Positions 46,174-54,749 of a DNA stretch of 64,000 nucleotides are shown one piece after another; position 1 is the first letter of the stretch; each line of letters begins with the position of its first letter. A program made the position numbers and the translations under genes. This stretch comes from JACKBK01 sp963707275 (GTDB lineage: Bacteria; Chloroflexota; Anaerolineae; JAAEKA01): contig CAVPPH010000013.1 of NCBI GenBank assembly GCA_963707275.1, positions 372,001 through 436,000 of the forward strand. Reading direction: 5' to 3'. The notes under the pieces are model-generated. The model was not told the origin of the DNA and made no database searches. It was given only the letters and a program-made list of their open reading frames with translations.

Positions 46174-47095
46174 ATGCGATGCAAACGATTTCTGACAATG
46201 GCGCTGGTGCTGGTTGTCCTGTTGGCCGGCTGTGTGGCGCCGCCGCTGCAGGCGCCTGCCGAACCGCCGGCCAGCGCACTGGCCAGCAGCGAAGCGCCGG
46301 CTACTGAGGACGTCTGCCGCTTCGCAAGGGACATCGCTGATTTTGGCGACCACCACCAGCACCCAGGACTCCGGCCTGCTGGACGCCATCCTGCCCGACT
46401 TCGAGGCTGCCAGCGGCGTCAACGTTGATGTTGTGGCCGTCGGCACCGGCGCGGCGCTGAAGCTGGGCGAGGACTGCAACGCCGATGTCGTGCTGGTACA
46501 CGCCCGTTCGCGTGAGGACGCTTACATGAACGACGGCTTTGGTACCCGTCGCGAGGATGTCATGTATAATGACTTCGTCGTTGTCGGCCCGCAGGCCGAT
46601 CCGGCCGGCATCCGCGGCATGACCGGCGCGAGCGACGCTTTCGCACAGATCGCGGCTGTTGAGGCGCCATTCGTCTCCCGCGGCGACGACTCCGGTACGC
46701 ACACGGAGGAGTTGAGCGTCTGGAAGGCTGCCAGCATCGAGCCACAGGGCGACTGGTATATCTCCGCCGGCCAGGGGATGGGCGCCGTGCTGTCGATGGC
46801 CGACGAGCAGCAGGCCTACACCCTCAGCGACCGGGCCACCTACCTGGCACGCACGCTCGAAGGCACCGATCTGGTGATCGAGGTCGAGGGCGACTCGATC
46901 CTGTTCAATCCCTACGGCGTGATGGACGTCAACCCGGAGCGCTGCCCGCAGGCCAGGAACGACCTGGCGATGCAGTTCATCGACTGGCTCGTGTCCGTGC
47001 CGACCCAGGAAATGATTGCCGGGTTCGGCCAGGACGAGTTCGGCCAGCCGCTGTTCACGCCCGACTCGGCCGCCTGGAACGAGGCGCATCCGTAG
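46174..47095 (+). CDS. tupA: Tungstate-binding lipoprotein TupA (frameshifted)
   Basis: Solute-binding protein of the importer, anchored by a lipidated cysteine in LVVLLAGC at about residue 20. After the signal and an Ala/Pro linker the frame changes near 46325, giving LILATTTSTQDSGLLDAI, the oxyanion-binding TTTSTxDSGLL segment of TupA, then FVSRGDDSGTHTEEL, which provides the second set of anion contacts. Joined length is about 306 residues. The order tupB-tupC-tupA with binding protein last is less usual than tupA first. Confidence 0.88.
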
Positions 47096-47109
47096 CGCGC
47101 CGCTCGTTC

Positions 47110-47144
47110 AGGTGACAGTCACTTTCCGCAAGTGACTGTCACCT
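47110..47144. repeat. GTGACAGTCACTTT palindrome, copy 2
   Basis: AGGTGACAGTCACTT and AAGTGACTGTCACCT flank CCGC-like loop bases in the 68-bp gap between tupA and the regulator gene. Same family as 8247-8277 and 52109-52143. It could terminate or attenuate the tup transcript before the regulator. Confidence 0.75.
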
Positions 47145-47163
47145 TTCAAGGGCGAAACATCCC

Positions 47164-48261
47164 ATGTCTCAAGACCCAATCTATCAGCAGATCATCGACG
47201 CGGTCGAGCGCAGCATCGCCGACGGTTCGCTCAAGCCGGGCGACTCCGTGCTATCGGTGCGCGAGATGGCGCAGCGCTGGAACTGCACCGCCGGCACAGT
47301 GCAACGCGCCTACCGCGAGCTGGCGCAGCGCGGTAGTATCGTCGCGATACCGGGCAAAGGGACGCGGGTTGCCGAACCGCCGCTGGCCGCCGGCCACAGC
47401 ATGCCGCTGCGCCGGGCCGCGATTGTGCATCAGATCGAGTCATTGCTGCTCAGCCTGCTCAGCGCCGGCTACTCGCTGCCAGAGGTGGAACAGGCGGTCA
47501 ACCTGGCGCTGGACCGCTGGCGGGTGCTGACACAGGAGCCGCCGCCGGGAACGATCGGCGTGCTGCGCTTCGCCGGCAGCCACGACCCGGCCGCAGCGAC
47601 GCTCGCCGCGCGTCTGCCTGCCGTCTCACCCGGCTGGACGATGCAGATGACCTTCACCGGCAGCCTGGGCGGACTGATCGCGCTGGCGCGCGGCGAGGCG
47701 GATCTGGCCGGCAGCCACCTGCTCGACGTGGACACCGGCAGCTACAACGAGGCGTACGTGCGCCGTCTGCTGCCCGGGCAGCGGGTCGCGCTACTGACGG
47801 TGGCCCACCGGCGGCTGGGGCTGATGGTGCGGCCGGATCGGGCCGCACGGGTGGACGGGCTGCACAGCCTGGCTGCTGGCGGGCTGCGCTTCGCCAATCG
47901 CCAGCCGGGATCGGGCACGCGCGTCTGGCTGGATGCCCAGCTCGCTGCGCTGGAGATCGATCCTGTCAGGATTGCAGGCTACGACTACACCTTCGCAACG
48001 CATACCGCTGTCGCGCAGGCCGTGGCCGCCGGGCAGGCCGACGCAGGTCTGGGCGTGGAGACCGCGGCGCTGGCCTTTGGACTGCACTACCAGCATCTGG
48101 CGCGCGAGCGCTACGATCTGGTGATCCCCGAAGCGGGCTGGCAGAGCGGCGGCGTGCAGGCTATGGCGCAGTGGCTGGGCTCCGACGCCGGCCAGCAGAC
48201 CATTCGTTCACTGGGCGGCTACGACACCAGCGAAACCGGCTCGCTGCGCTGGGTGGCGTAA
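47164..48261 (+). CDS. GntR-type HTH regulator with periplasmic-binding-like sensor domain
   Basis: It has 365 residues. The N-terminal GntR winged helix (about 1-70) has SVREMAQRWNCTAGTVQRAY and GKGTRV. The rest is a type-2 periplasmic-binding-protein-like domain (PF12727 type): GVLRFAGSHDPA, TGSLGGLIALARGEADLAGSHLL, RFANRQPGSGTRVWLD and ADAGLGVE are characteristic. Such fusions sense molybdate, tungstate or related ligands. Its position directly after tupBCA suggests it senses tungstate and controls the transporter, probably at the nested palindrome at 44637-44700. That target is inference. Confidence 0.87.
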   Translation: MSQDPIYQQIIDAVERSIADGSLKPGDSVLSVREMAQRWNCTAGTVQRAYRELAQRGSIVAIPGKGTRVAEPPLAAGHSMPLRRAAIVHQIESLLLSLLSAGYSLPEVEQAVNLALDRWRVLTQEPPPGTIGVLRFAGSHDPAAATLAARLPAVSPGWTMQMTFTGSLGGLIALARGEADLAGSHLLDVDTGSYNEAYVRRLLPGQRVALLTVAHRRLGLMVRPDRAARVDGLHSLAAGGLRFANRQPGSGTRVWLDAQLAALEIDPVRIAGYDYTFATHTAVAQAVAAGQADAGLGVETAALAFGLHYQHLARERYDLVIPEAGWQSGGVQAMAQWLGSDAGQQTIRSLGGYDTSETGSLRWVA

Positions 48262-48264
48262 GCC

Positions 48265-49143
48265 GTGGCGCGCGCCCATCCAGGATCCTCACCGCGCAAG
48301 CCGCAGGGACAACCGACCCGCGGCAAGACGGCCCCGAACCGGCTGCGGCGGGTGGACAACTTCCTGACGTTGTACGATCCGGGGCTGTTTCGCCGCGCGG
48401 ATGGATCGTTCGCCGACTCGCTGTACGTCGATCTGGGCTACGGCGCCGATCCGGTGACCACGTTGGAAAGCGCGGCGCGGCTGCGGCAACTCAACCCTGC
48501 GCTGCCGGTGCTAGGCGTCGAGATTGCTCCTGAGCGAGTGGCGGCCGCCCAACCCTTCGCCGACGCGCTGACCATGTTTCGGTTGGGCGGTTTCAACCTG
48601 CCGCTGGAAGTAGGCGAGACGGTGCGCTGCATCCGCGCCTTCAACGTGCTGCGCCAGTACGAGGAGAGCGAGGTGAGGGGCGCGTATGATCTGCTGGCGC
48701 ACAGCTTGCTGCCGGGCGGCCTATTGGTGGAAGGAACGTCGGAGCCGTATGGCCGGTTGTGGGTGGCGAACGTGGCGCGGAGGGGGTGGGGAGAGGGAAA
48801 GGAGGGAAAAGAGGGAGCTTTGCGGCATGACGCGCTGGTGTTCAGCACGAATTTCAGGCTGGGATTTGACCCGGCCGACTTTCAGGCGGTGTTGCCGAAG
48901 AACCTGATCCATCGGGTGGTGCCAGGCGAGCCGGTCTATGCCTTCTTTGCGGCCTGGAAACGGGCCGCGCTGGAAACCGCGCCGATGCAGGTCTGGGGGA
49001 CGCGTCAGTGGTTCCGCGCCGCGGCCGAGCGGCTGGCTGAGCAGGGCTACCATGTATTGACGCGGCCGCGGTTGCTCAACGCTGGTCTGTTGGTGGTGCA
49101 GACGGGCGGGGACGCTGATCGGCCGATTTTGCGCGCTGATTGA
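48265..49143 (+). CDS. Class I SAM-dependent methyltransferase-like protein
   Basis: It has 292 residues and starts with GTG 48265, 3 bp after the regulator stop. SLYVDLGYGADPVTTLES is motif I of class I methyltransferases, LPVLGVEIAPERV is motif II, and IRAFNVLRQYEESEV and LLPGGLLVEGTSE follow in order. A Gly/Glu/Lys segment (GWGEGKEGKEG near residues 173-183) is encoded by a purine-rich low-complexity run at about 48780-48820 and looks like an insertion. Substrate unknown; its link to tungstate is only by position. Confidence 0.75.
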   Translation: MARAHPGSSPRKPQGQPTRGKTAPNRLRRVDNFLTLYDPGLFRRADGSFADSLYVDLGYGADPVTTLESAARLRQLNPALPVLGVEIAPERVAAAQPFADALTMFRLGGFNLPLEVGETVRCIRAFNVLRQYEESEVRGAYDLLAHSLLPGGLLVEGTSEPYGRLWVANVARRGWGEGKEGKEGALRHDALVFSTNFRLGFDPADFQAVLPKNLIHRVVPGEPVYAFFAAWKRAALETAPMQVWGTRQWFRAAAERLAEQGYHVLTRPRLLNAGLLVVQTGGDADRPILRAD

Positions 49144-49261
49144 CACGATTTCGTCGGTGGATATACTGGGGTCAACTGGCGCTCAAAACAGCGGCCAGCG
49201 GCCGCTCTGGCCCACTTGCCAGCGCAAAGAACCCATTGTACGGAAATTGAAAGAGGAGTGT

Positions 49262-49681
49262 ATGTCGAGTTCAACTGTTCGTGGAACCGGAACCAAGGAA
49301 GACCCGTGGATTCTGCTGACGCCGCCCGGCACGTCAGAGTACCAGATGTACCGCGACGAGACGGCCGACCCGCCGGCGCTGGTCTGCACGGTCGGCAAGA
49401 CGCAGCTCGGTTACCTGCTGCGTTGCCTGGACGACCTGCATGCGATGCTCACCGAGTACGGTGACTGGATGCCGCTGGGCAGCGCTGACGAGCAGAAAGA
49501 AGCCAAGGAAGGCACCGTGGAAGCCTGGGCGCGGTCGGCTGACAACCCGGTGGGCGGCTGGTACGGCACGAAGAAAGGGCTGCGTGGCCGCTTCGCCAAC
49601 TATGTGCCGCCGCTGATGGAGGCGCTGGGGTTAGCCGAGGTAGAACACAATGCCAGAAACAACCGGATGCGCGCGATCTGA
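49262..49681 (+). CDS. Conserved hypothetical protein, DUF6855-like
   Basis: It has 139 residues with no signal or membrane segment. GTKEDPWILLTPPGTSEYQM, WMPLGSADEQKEAKEGTVEAW and NPVGGWYGTKKGLRGRFANY are strongly conserved in a family I remember from actinobacteria and Chloroflexota as DUF6855, though I cannot confirm the number. ATG 49262 has AAAGAGGAG just upstream. Function unknown; a stand-alone gene ended by a large hairpin. Confidence 0.75.
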   Translation: MSSSTVRGTGTKEDPWILLTPPGTSEYQMYRDETADPPALVCTVGKTQLGYLLRCLDDLHAMLTEYGDWMPLGSADEQKEAKEGTVEAWARSADNPVGGWYGTKKGLRGRFANYVPPLMEALGLAEVEHNARNNRMRAI

Positions 49682-49713
49682 CGGGGCGTGAAGAGCGTGC
49701 AGCGGAAGCGTAT

Positions 49714-49772
49714 TGCTGCTGCACGAGCAGAGACCGCCGCACCACGCGGCGGCCTCTGCTCGTGCAGCAGCA
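49714..49772. terminator. Long bidirectional hairpin between convergent genes
   Basis: Outer arms of 19 bp (49714-49732 with 49754-49772, core TGCTGCACGAGCAGAG) enclose an inner CCGCCGC-ACCAC-GCGGCGG hairpin. It separates the convergent DUF6855-like and SET-GNAT genes and overlaps neither by more than a few bases. Confidence 0.75.
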
Positions 49773-49776
49773 GTAG

Positions 49777-51078
49777 TTACTCTTCCCAGATTCGATGCAC
49801 CATCCACACATTCGGCTCGACATAAACACCGCGGTCGCTGGCCTGATCGATTTCGACCGGGACCAGACCGCCGGGGATCGGATACGCCCCCTGATCGTGG
49901 AAGGTCAGGCCAGTCCAGCGCTCCCAATCGCCGATCGAGCCGGATATCTGCATCGAGCGGCTGCACACGCCGACGATCTCCGCACCCAGCCGGGCATGGA
50001 CGCGCAGCCAGGGATCGAAGGGCAGCCCGTCCGGATTGCGCCAGCGGGCGTAGCTTTCCATGGGGAGCAGGGGGTATTGCTGTTTCATGCTGGGCCGCAC
50101 CGGCGCGATCAGGTAATCAAAGCCGTGTGCCCCGCCGATGGACTTCATTGCTTGCACCATTTGTGTGCTGTAGCCTTTGCCGCGGAACTCAGGCGCCAGC
50201 GTGATACTCAGCGCACACTGGATGCGCGGCGCGTCCCATGTCTCCCAGTCCGCCATCGCGCGCTGCAACGCCCAGTCCCAGCCCGCGTCAGGCAGGTCGG
50301 CCAGGTCGCCGTCCCACGTCAGCGGCACGCTGTTGCCGACACCAATAATTTTGCCGCCGGAGCGGGTCATCAACGCGAATTGGTAGTCGGGGAACTTGCG
50401 ATAGAGGTCCATAAAGTGTTCGTTGGCGACCGCGTCGTGCAGCATGAACTCCGGCCAGCCGGTGTCGATGATGCGCTGCGCTTCGTCCATCAGCTCAGTG
50501 CCGTAGTTGATGGCGTGCAGCGTAAACTCCAGCGGCTCGTCCACCAGACCCATCGATTCGCGCTGCCAGTCGATGCGCCGCTGCAGATAGGGCGAGAAGT
50601 AGCCGTTGTAGCGTTCCTGTAGCTCGGCCAGCATCCAGTCGTTGCCGGTGATGTGGCCGCGGCAGGCAGGCGTTTCGCATGAACAGCGGAACTCGTCGTA
50701 CGGGCTGCCGTCGCACATCGCGTAGTCGATGCAGATCTCTTCGCCTGGCTGGATGTCGCGCAGCGCGACGATGCCAATCTGGCCGCTCATGCCCGCGTTG
50801 GGTTGGCAGGAATGGTTGATGAAGTCGGCCGGCTCGATGGGCGGCAGGGAAAGCAGGTAGAGCGTCTCCTCGATCTGCGCGACGTAGGCGCGGATTTCGG
50901 CAGGGACGGTTTCGAGCTGTTCCTCGCTGATCACCACGCCTGTCCACACCGCCAGCAAGGTACTCTCGCCGACCGGCTCGCGGGCAAAGACGCCGTTGCC
51001 GCCCTTGTCAGGGTGTGAGCGCGCCTCCAACTGGGGGGCTAGATACGATTTGATTGTACCGAAACTCGGTAATTCCAT
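49777..51078 (-). CDS. SET-domain methyltransferase fused to a GNAT acyltransferase
   Basis: It has 433 residues. The N-terminal half (about 15-150) is a SET lysine-methyltransferase domain: GGNGVFAREPV, FINHSCQPNAGM with the cofactor Asn-His, GEEICIDYAM, and a post-SET cysteine cluster FRCSCETPACRGHI. The C-terminal half (about 200-400) is GNAT-like, with ALSITLAPEFRGKGYSTQM as the acetyl-CoA loop region and APVRPSMKQQYPL. SET domains in bacteria are uncommon, and I know no experimentally studied protein with this order. It may modify a protein on lysine in two ways, which is inference. Confidence 0.82.
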   Translation of the reverse strand: MELPSFGTIKSYLAPQLEARSHPDKGGNGVFAREPVGESTLLAVWTGVVISEEQLETVPAEIRAYVAQIEETLYLLSLPPIEPADFINHSCQPNAGMSGQIGIVALRDIQPGEEICIDYAMCDGSPYDEFRCSCETPACRGHITGNDWMLAELQERYNGYFSPYLQRRIDWQRESMGLVDEPLEFTLHAINYGTELMDEAQRIIDTGWPEFMLHDAVANEHFMDLYRKFPDYQFALMTRSGGKIIGVGNSVPLTWDGDLADLPDAGWDWALQRAMADWETWDAPRIQCALSITLAPEFRGKGYSTQMVQAMKSIGGAHGFDYLIAPVRPSMKQQYPLLPMESYARWRNPDGLPFDPWLRVHARLGAEIVGVCSRSMQISGSIGDWERWTGLTFHDQGAYPIPGGLVPVEIDQASDRGVYVEPNVWMVHRIWEE

Positions 51079-51114
51079 TGTGTCCTCAAAGTCTGAGACG
51101 GACCATTCCTTGTT

Positions 51115-52078
51115 CTAATCGGTGGCAATTGTCTTGCGCCGGTCAGCCACGCCGCTGATCAGTGTCACCGAGAAAAGAATGACCGCCATCGCTGCCAGCA
51201 TGGAGGGCGTGACTGGCTCGTCAGCAATCGACCAGCCCAGCAAGACGGCGATAATAGGATTTACATAAGCGTAGGTCGATACCTTGGCCGGACTGGTCGC
51301 AGTCAGCAGCCAGATATATGCCGAGTATGCAATTATCGACCCGAAGAAGACCAGATACGCAAACGACACTGCTGAGGCCGGCGACACAGCGCTCAGCTTG
51401 AACTCACCCCACTGACCGGTCACCGTTGCCGCGATCAGCAGCAGACGCGCCGCCGCACAGCATCTGCATGCCGATCCCTTGCAGCGGCGCCTGCGGCTTG
51501 GGTGCGCCGCGTGAGTAGAGCGAGCCGATGGCCCAGGAGAGCGGCGCGAAGAACAGCACGATCATGCTGATAGGACGGATGCCCTCGGTGGCGCTCAGGT
51601 TGGCCGGACCGAAAAGCAGGGCTATGCCCAAAAAACCGATCGCAACGCCCAAAATGGTGAATCGGGTGGGTCGCGTGCCGCCAGGCCGCAGGGCGTCCAG
51701 CAGCACCATCCAGATCGGGATCGTCGCCACCACCAGCGCTGCCAATCCCGATGGCACTTCCTGTTCCGACCATGTGACCGCGCCGTTGCCGCCGGCCAGC
51801 AACAGCCCGCCCACGATCACCGCCGTGAGCCAGTGGGCGCGACTGGGTCTGCCAGATCCACGCGTTGCTGACCAGACGTAGAGGATCGCGCCGGCCAGGA
51901 AAAAGCGGCTGCCAGCCATGACAAAAGGTGGAATGGTTTCGATCGCGACCCGGATTGCCAGGTAAGTCGATCCCCAGATGATGTAGACGGCCGCGAAGGC
52001 TGCCGCCAGACGCAGACACCTGCCCGAATCATCGCGGCACAGGCCGGATAGCAGGTTAGTTACACGGGTTGTAGTCAT
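51115..52078 (-). CDS. EamA-family (DMT) transporter (frameshifted)
   Basis: Ten-helix drug/metabolite transporter made of two EamA repeats. The first repeat has VYIIWGSTYLAIRVAIE and GLAALVVATIPIWMVLLD, the usual RarD/YedA-like motif. The second, in a neighbouring frame from about 51440, has SPAKVSTYAYVNPIIAVLLGW. Joined length is about 320 residues. The start is ATG 52078 (MTTTRVTN). Substrate unknown, probably a small metabolite or amino acid exported by proton antiport. Confidence 0.85.
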
Positions 52079-52108
52079 GTTGTATCGGTATTCGTGTCGA
52101 GCCGGGTT

Positions 52109-52143
52109 AGGTGACACGCACTTTCGCAAAGTGCCTGTCACCT
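52109..52143. repeat. GTGACACGCACTTT palindrome, copy 3
   Basis: AGGTGACACGCACTTT and AAAGTGCCTGTCACCT form a palindrome with one mismatch around CGC; diverged copy of the family at 8247 and 47110. It lies 31 bp upstream of the EamA start. Confidence 0.7.
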
Positions 52144-52177
52144 GGGCGCGGTTGGCCGATTGGCGTTGGCTCAAAAC

Positions 52178-52227
52178 GCGCATCTGCCATGGGTTGGGAC
52201 GATTGTACCAGCCCATGGCAGATGCGC
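52178..52227. repeat. GCGCATCTGCCATGGG inverted repeat
   Basis: Perfect 16-bp arms (52178-52193, 52212-52227) around 18 nt in the divergent region between the EamA gene and the repeat-protein gene. It lies in the putative 5' leader of the EamA transcript. Confidence 0.6.
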
Positions 52228-52241
52228 TGCTCACTTCTGCA

Positions 52242-52270
52242 AATCTATAGCAGATACAGGTAACTGTCAA
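52242..52270 (-). promoter_or_regulatory. Possible promoter of the EamA gene
   Basis: Minus strand TTGACA (52265-52270), 17 bp, TAGATT (52242-52247). The leader to ATG 52078 would be about 155 nt and include two hairpins. Confidence 0.4.
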
Positions 52271-52294
52271 ATAGCTTCGAGCGCAAATACAGGT

Positions 52295-52323
52295 TTCCAC
52301 AAACGGCGTCGTTGTGGTACGAT
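52295..52323 (+). promoter_or_regulatory. Possible promoter of the repeat protein-RDD operon
   Basis: TTCCAC (52295-52300), 17 bp, TACGAT (52318-52323). A leader of about 165 nt would contain the inverted repeat at 52331-52449. Confidence 0.45.
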
Positions 52324-52330
52324 TGAAACG

Positions 52331-52449
52331 CTTAGGACGCGTCTACAAATGAACTCCCTGTGCTGGCTCGGTCAGACCCTTTGGAGGAACCTCAGGATGC
52401 TTCGCAAAGACCGGCCAAAGCAGCAACCAATTCATAGATGCGTCCTTAG
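52331..52449 (+). other. Leader segment bounded by imperfect inverted repeats
   Basis: CTTAGGACGC at 52331-52340 and GCGTCCTTAG at 52440-52449 are inverted copies with one mismatch, and the match extends weakly inward (TCTACAAATGAA against TTCATAGA). The 119-bp segment has no credible gene. It may fold as a long stem in the leader of the next gene, or be a small non-autonomous element. Confidence 0.35.
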
Positions 52450-52496
52450 GACCCGCCGGTCGCCAAATGAGCGGCCGAACTTCGAGGATACACAAG

Positions 52497-53507
52497 GTGA
52501 CGACTAACCAATCTGATGCGGAACACGATCAATCCCAGTCGGCGGATGCCAGGCAACCCGGTCTGGTACACTCGCTGGTGCGCCTTGGCCTGGGCGGGGT
52601 GATTGTCGGCGCACGCGTCGTGCGCCGGCCAGCTTCGTTGTTCGAGGATCTGGCGTCCCCGTCGCCTGCTCCTTCGACATCCGTCACTGATGCCGATGAG
52701 GATCGCTTTGACTCCACGTTCAGCACCGCGGTTGGGGCTGCCATGGCGACCCAAAGTCTTGTGGCCAGAGGTGTGGATAAGTCGGTTGCGGTCAACAGGC
52801 GGGTCTGGGACACCACCGCGCCGTTGCGCAAACCGCTGGCTTGGATCGGGGTTACAGGCGCGGCTGCTGCCGCTATCCAGTCGCTGGTGATACAGGCCGA
52901 CCGTCTGGAGCAAACCGGGCGAGTCGAGGTTCTGGAGAGCAGGGAGCAGGCCCTCGGCACCCTCACGACCCTTATCGACGGCGTAATTGCTTATCTGGGC
53001 CAGAGCCCGGCTGTCGTGGAATTGGTGCAGGATTTGTTGCACCAGATCCTGCCTGAACTGGCCGACGACCCGGATGTTGCCAATCTGGTCGATCAGCAGG
53101 TCGAAGCGATTTTGCCCAAGCTGGCCGACGATCCGGCAGTGCAAGCGATTATCCGCAAGCAGGCCAGCGCGTATCTGTTCTACTTGCAGAACCACTCTGA
53201 ACAGGTCGAAGCGCTTGTTCGCACGCAGGGCGACATCTACATCGAGTATCTCAATGCCCATCCTGAAAACGTCCAGACGCTGATCCAGGGACAAAGTCTG
53301 GGGCTGGCAGGGCAGGTGATGGACGGCGTACGGGAGCGCACCGTCACCGCTGATTCGGTGGCCGAGATGATCGCCCGCAGGGTGCTGGGTCGGGCGCCGC
53401 GCGGCGATCTGCCAGCGCCTGCCTATGAGGTGATGCGCCGGGCAGATGCGACAGTCATTCCATCCGACTTCATCCGAAAGGAGGACGACGATGCAAACGG
53501 TCGGTAG
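52497..53507 (+). CDS. Hypothetical repeat-containing protein
   Basis: It has 336 residues from GTG 52497, with GAGGA 9 nt upstream. After a hydrophilic Ser/Asp/Gln start, one possible membrane segment (WIGVTGAAAAAIQSLV near 117-133) precedes helical repeats: ILPELADDPDVANLVDQQ and ILPKLADDPAVQAIIRKQ are two copies of one 18-residue unit, and related copies follow (VRTQGDIYIEYL). It overlaps the RDD gene by 17 bp and ends in KEDDDANGR, encoded partly by the RDD ribosome site. I do not recognise the family. Confidence 0.7.
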   Translation: MTTNQSDAEHDQSQSADARQPGLVHSLVRLGLGGVIVGARVVRRPASLFEDLASPSPAPSTSVTDADEDRFDSTFSTAVGAAMATQSLVARGVDKSVAVNRRVWDTTAPLRKPLAWIGVTGAAAAAIQSLVIQADRLEQTGRVEVLESREQALGTLTTLIDGVIAYLGQSPAVVELVQDLLHQILPELADDPDVANLVDQQVEAILPKLADDPAVQAIIRKQASAYLFYLQNHSEQVEALVRTQGDIYIEYLNAHPENVQTLIQGQSLGLAGQVMDGVRERTVTADSVAEMIARRVLGRAPRGDLPAPAYEVMRRADATVIPSDFIRKEDDDANGR

Positions 53508-54540
53508 AGGCCTCCTCGGCCAATACGCGGGATTTGTCAGTCGCGCCGTCGGATTCGTGTTGGACCTGCTGATCGTGATCGGGATCATCTGGGTCGTGAA
53601 CTTCGCGATCACCCTGCCGTTGCAGTATTTCCTGAACTTCAACGTCAATCAGTGTAACGTTGTGCTCACAACTTCCTTGGTGCAACTGGTCGACCGGGGC
53701 GTTTGGACGTGCGTTGCCGTCATTTTCACCCAGGCGATGCTCAGTTTGCTGGCAGGTCCAGCCTACTTCATCCTCCTTTGGTCGATGGGTGGGCAGACCG
53801 TGGGCCAGTACGTGGCTGGCGTTCGTGTTGTGCGACTTAACGGGCGCAAGATGAACTTCAAAGCTTCGTTGGTTCGCTACCTGGGTTATTTCGTGTCCTT
53901 CTTTGCCTTTGGCCTCGGCTACTTCTGGGTGTTGTGGGATGATCGCCGTCAGGGTTTTCAGGACAAGCTGGCGAAGACAGTAGTCGTTTATGCCTGGAGT
54001 GCGCGCCAGAACGAGTTTCTGCTCGATCGGGTTCGCGAGCGGATGGGAGCAAAGTCTACAGAAACCGGCCAAGTGATTGCCGAAGATGAATTGCGCAAAC
54101 TCAGCTACGTCGTTCTTTCGTTCAAGCTTCACACCGAAATGAACAGTGCGTTGAGTTCACTGGAGGAAGCCGTCCGAACGAGCGAATTCGCGGTCATCAA
54201 TGTCGCTGTCCTGGTCAAAGATGAGCGCGGCCATTTAGGACTGGTCGGCGTCAGCGATCTCTCCATGAACACGTCAGCACAGACGCCACTGGTTAGTGTC
54301 GATTTTCGAACCATCAAGAATGGCCTCCAGAGTCTCTTGCAGCATTATCCGTCCGAAAGCTTCGTGATGGCAATTCTTGTCGCACCTGACATGATCAAGA
54401 GCCTGATCCGGGCGCTCGATGGTCTCAACATAAAGCACGACATCTTGAAGATGACCGAGGTGATTGAGGCCGTGCGGGGGGCCGAAAGTGCTGCCCTGAG
54501 TTCCGGCGAAGCCCCTGAGACAGCCGAAGTTCAAGCATAA
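53491..54540 (+). CDS. RDD-family membrane protein with a soluble C-terminal domain
   Basis: It has 349 residues. Residues 10-170 form an RDD domain with three to four membrane helices: GFVSRAVGFVLDLLIVIGII holds the first Arg-Asp pair, WSMGGQTVGQYVAGVRVV and WDDRRQGFQDKLAKTVVV follow. The soluble C-terminal half (about 195-345) has no family I can name and contains VINVAVLVKDERGHLGLVGV and SFVMAILVAPDMIKSLI. AAAGGAGG is 9 nt before the ATG, inside the end of the upstream gene. The pair probably forms a membrane complex; function unknown. Confidence 0.75.
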   Translation: MQTVGRGLLGQYAGFVSRAVGFVLDLLIVIGIIWVVNFAITLPLQYFLNFNVNQCNVVLTTSLVQLVDRGVWTCVAVIFTQAMLSLLAGPAYFILLWSMGGQTVGQYVAGVRVVRLNGRKMNFKASLVRYLGYFVSFFAFGLGYFWVLWDDRRQGFQDKLAKTVVVYAWSARQNEFLLDRVRERMGAKSTETGQVIAEDELRKLSYVVLSFKLHTEMNSALSSLEEAVRTSEFAVINVAVLVKDERGHLGLVGVSDLSMNTSAQTPLVSVDFRTIKNGLQSLLQHYPSESFVMAILVAPDMIKSLIRALDGLNIKHDILKMTEVIEAVRGAESAALSSGEAPETAEVQA

Positions 54541-54690
54541 GCGAGGGCTCAGCACAGAGGCTTACGTAACTATCCATCCCAAGGTGCCAGGCACTTCACG
54601 CTGCACGGTGGTGAGGACATCATCGTTGCAAGGATGCCTCTGGCTCCAGTCCAAGCGCCAGGCGCCTGAGCAGCAAATGGTCCACATAGA

Positions 54691-54723
54691 AACAGCCGCC
54701 CGAAAACATTCGAGCGGCTGTTT
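54691..54723 (+). terminator. Terminator hairpin after the RDD gene
   Basis: AACAGCCGC (54691-54699) pairs with GCGGCTGTT (54714-54722), followed by TTTG. It lies between convergent genes; the rest of 54541-54749 shows nothing I can identify. Confidence 0.5.
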
Positions 54724-54749
54724 GCGTACCGGGGACGTTCGACTCTTGT

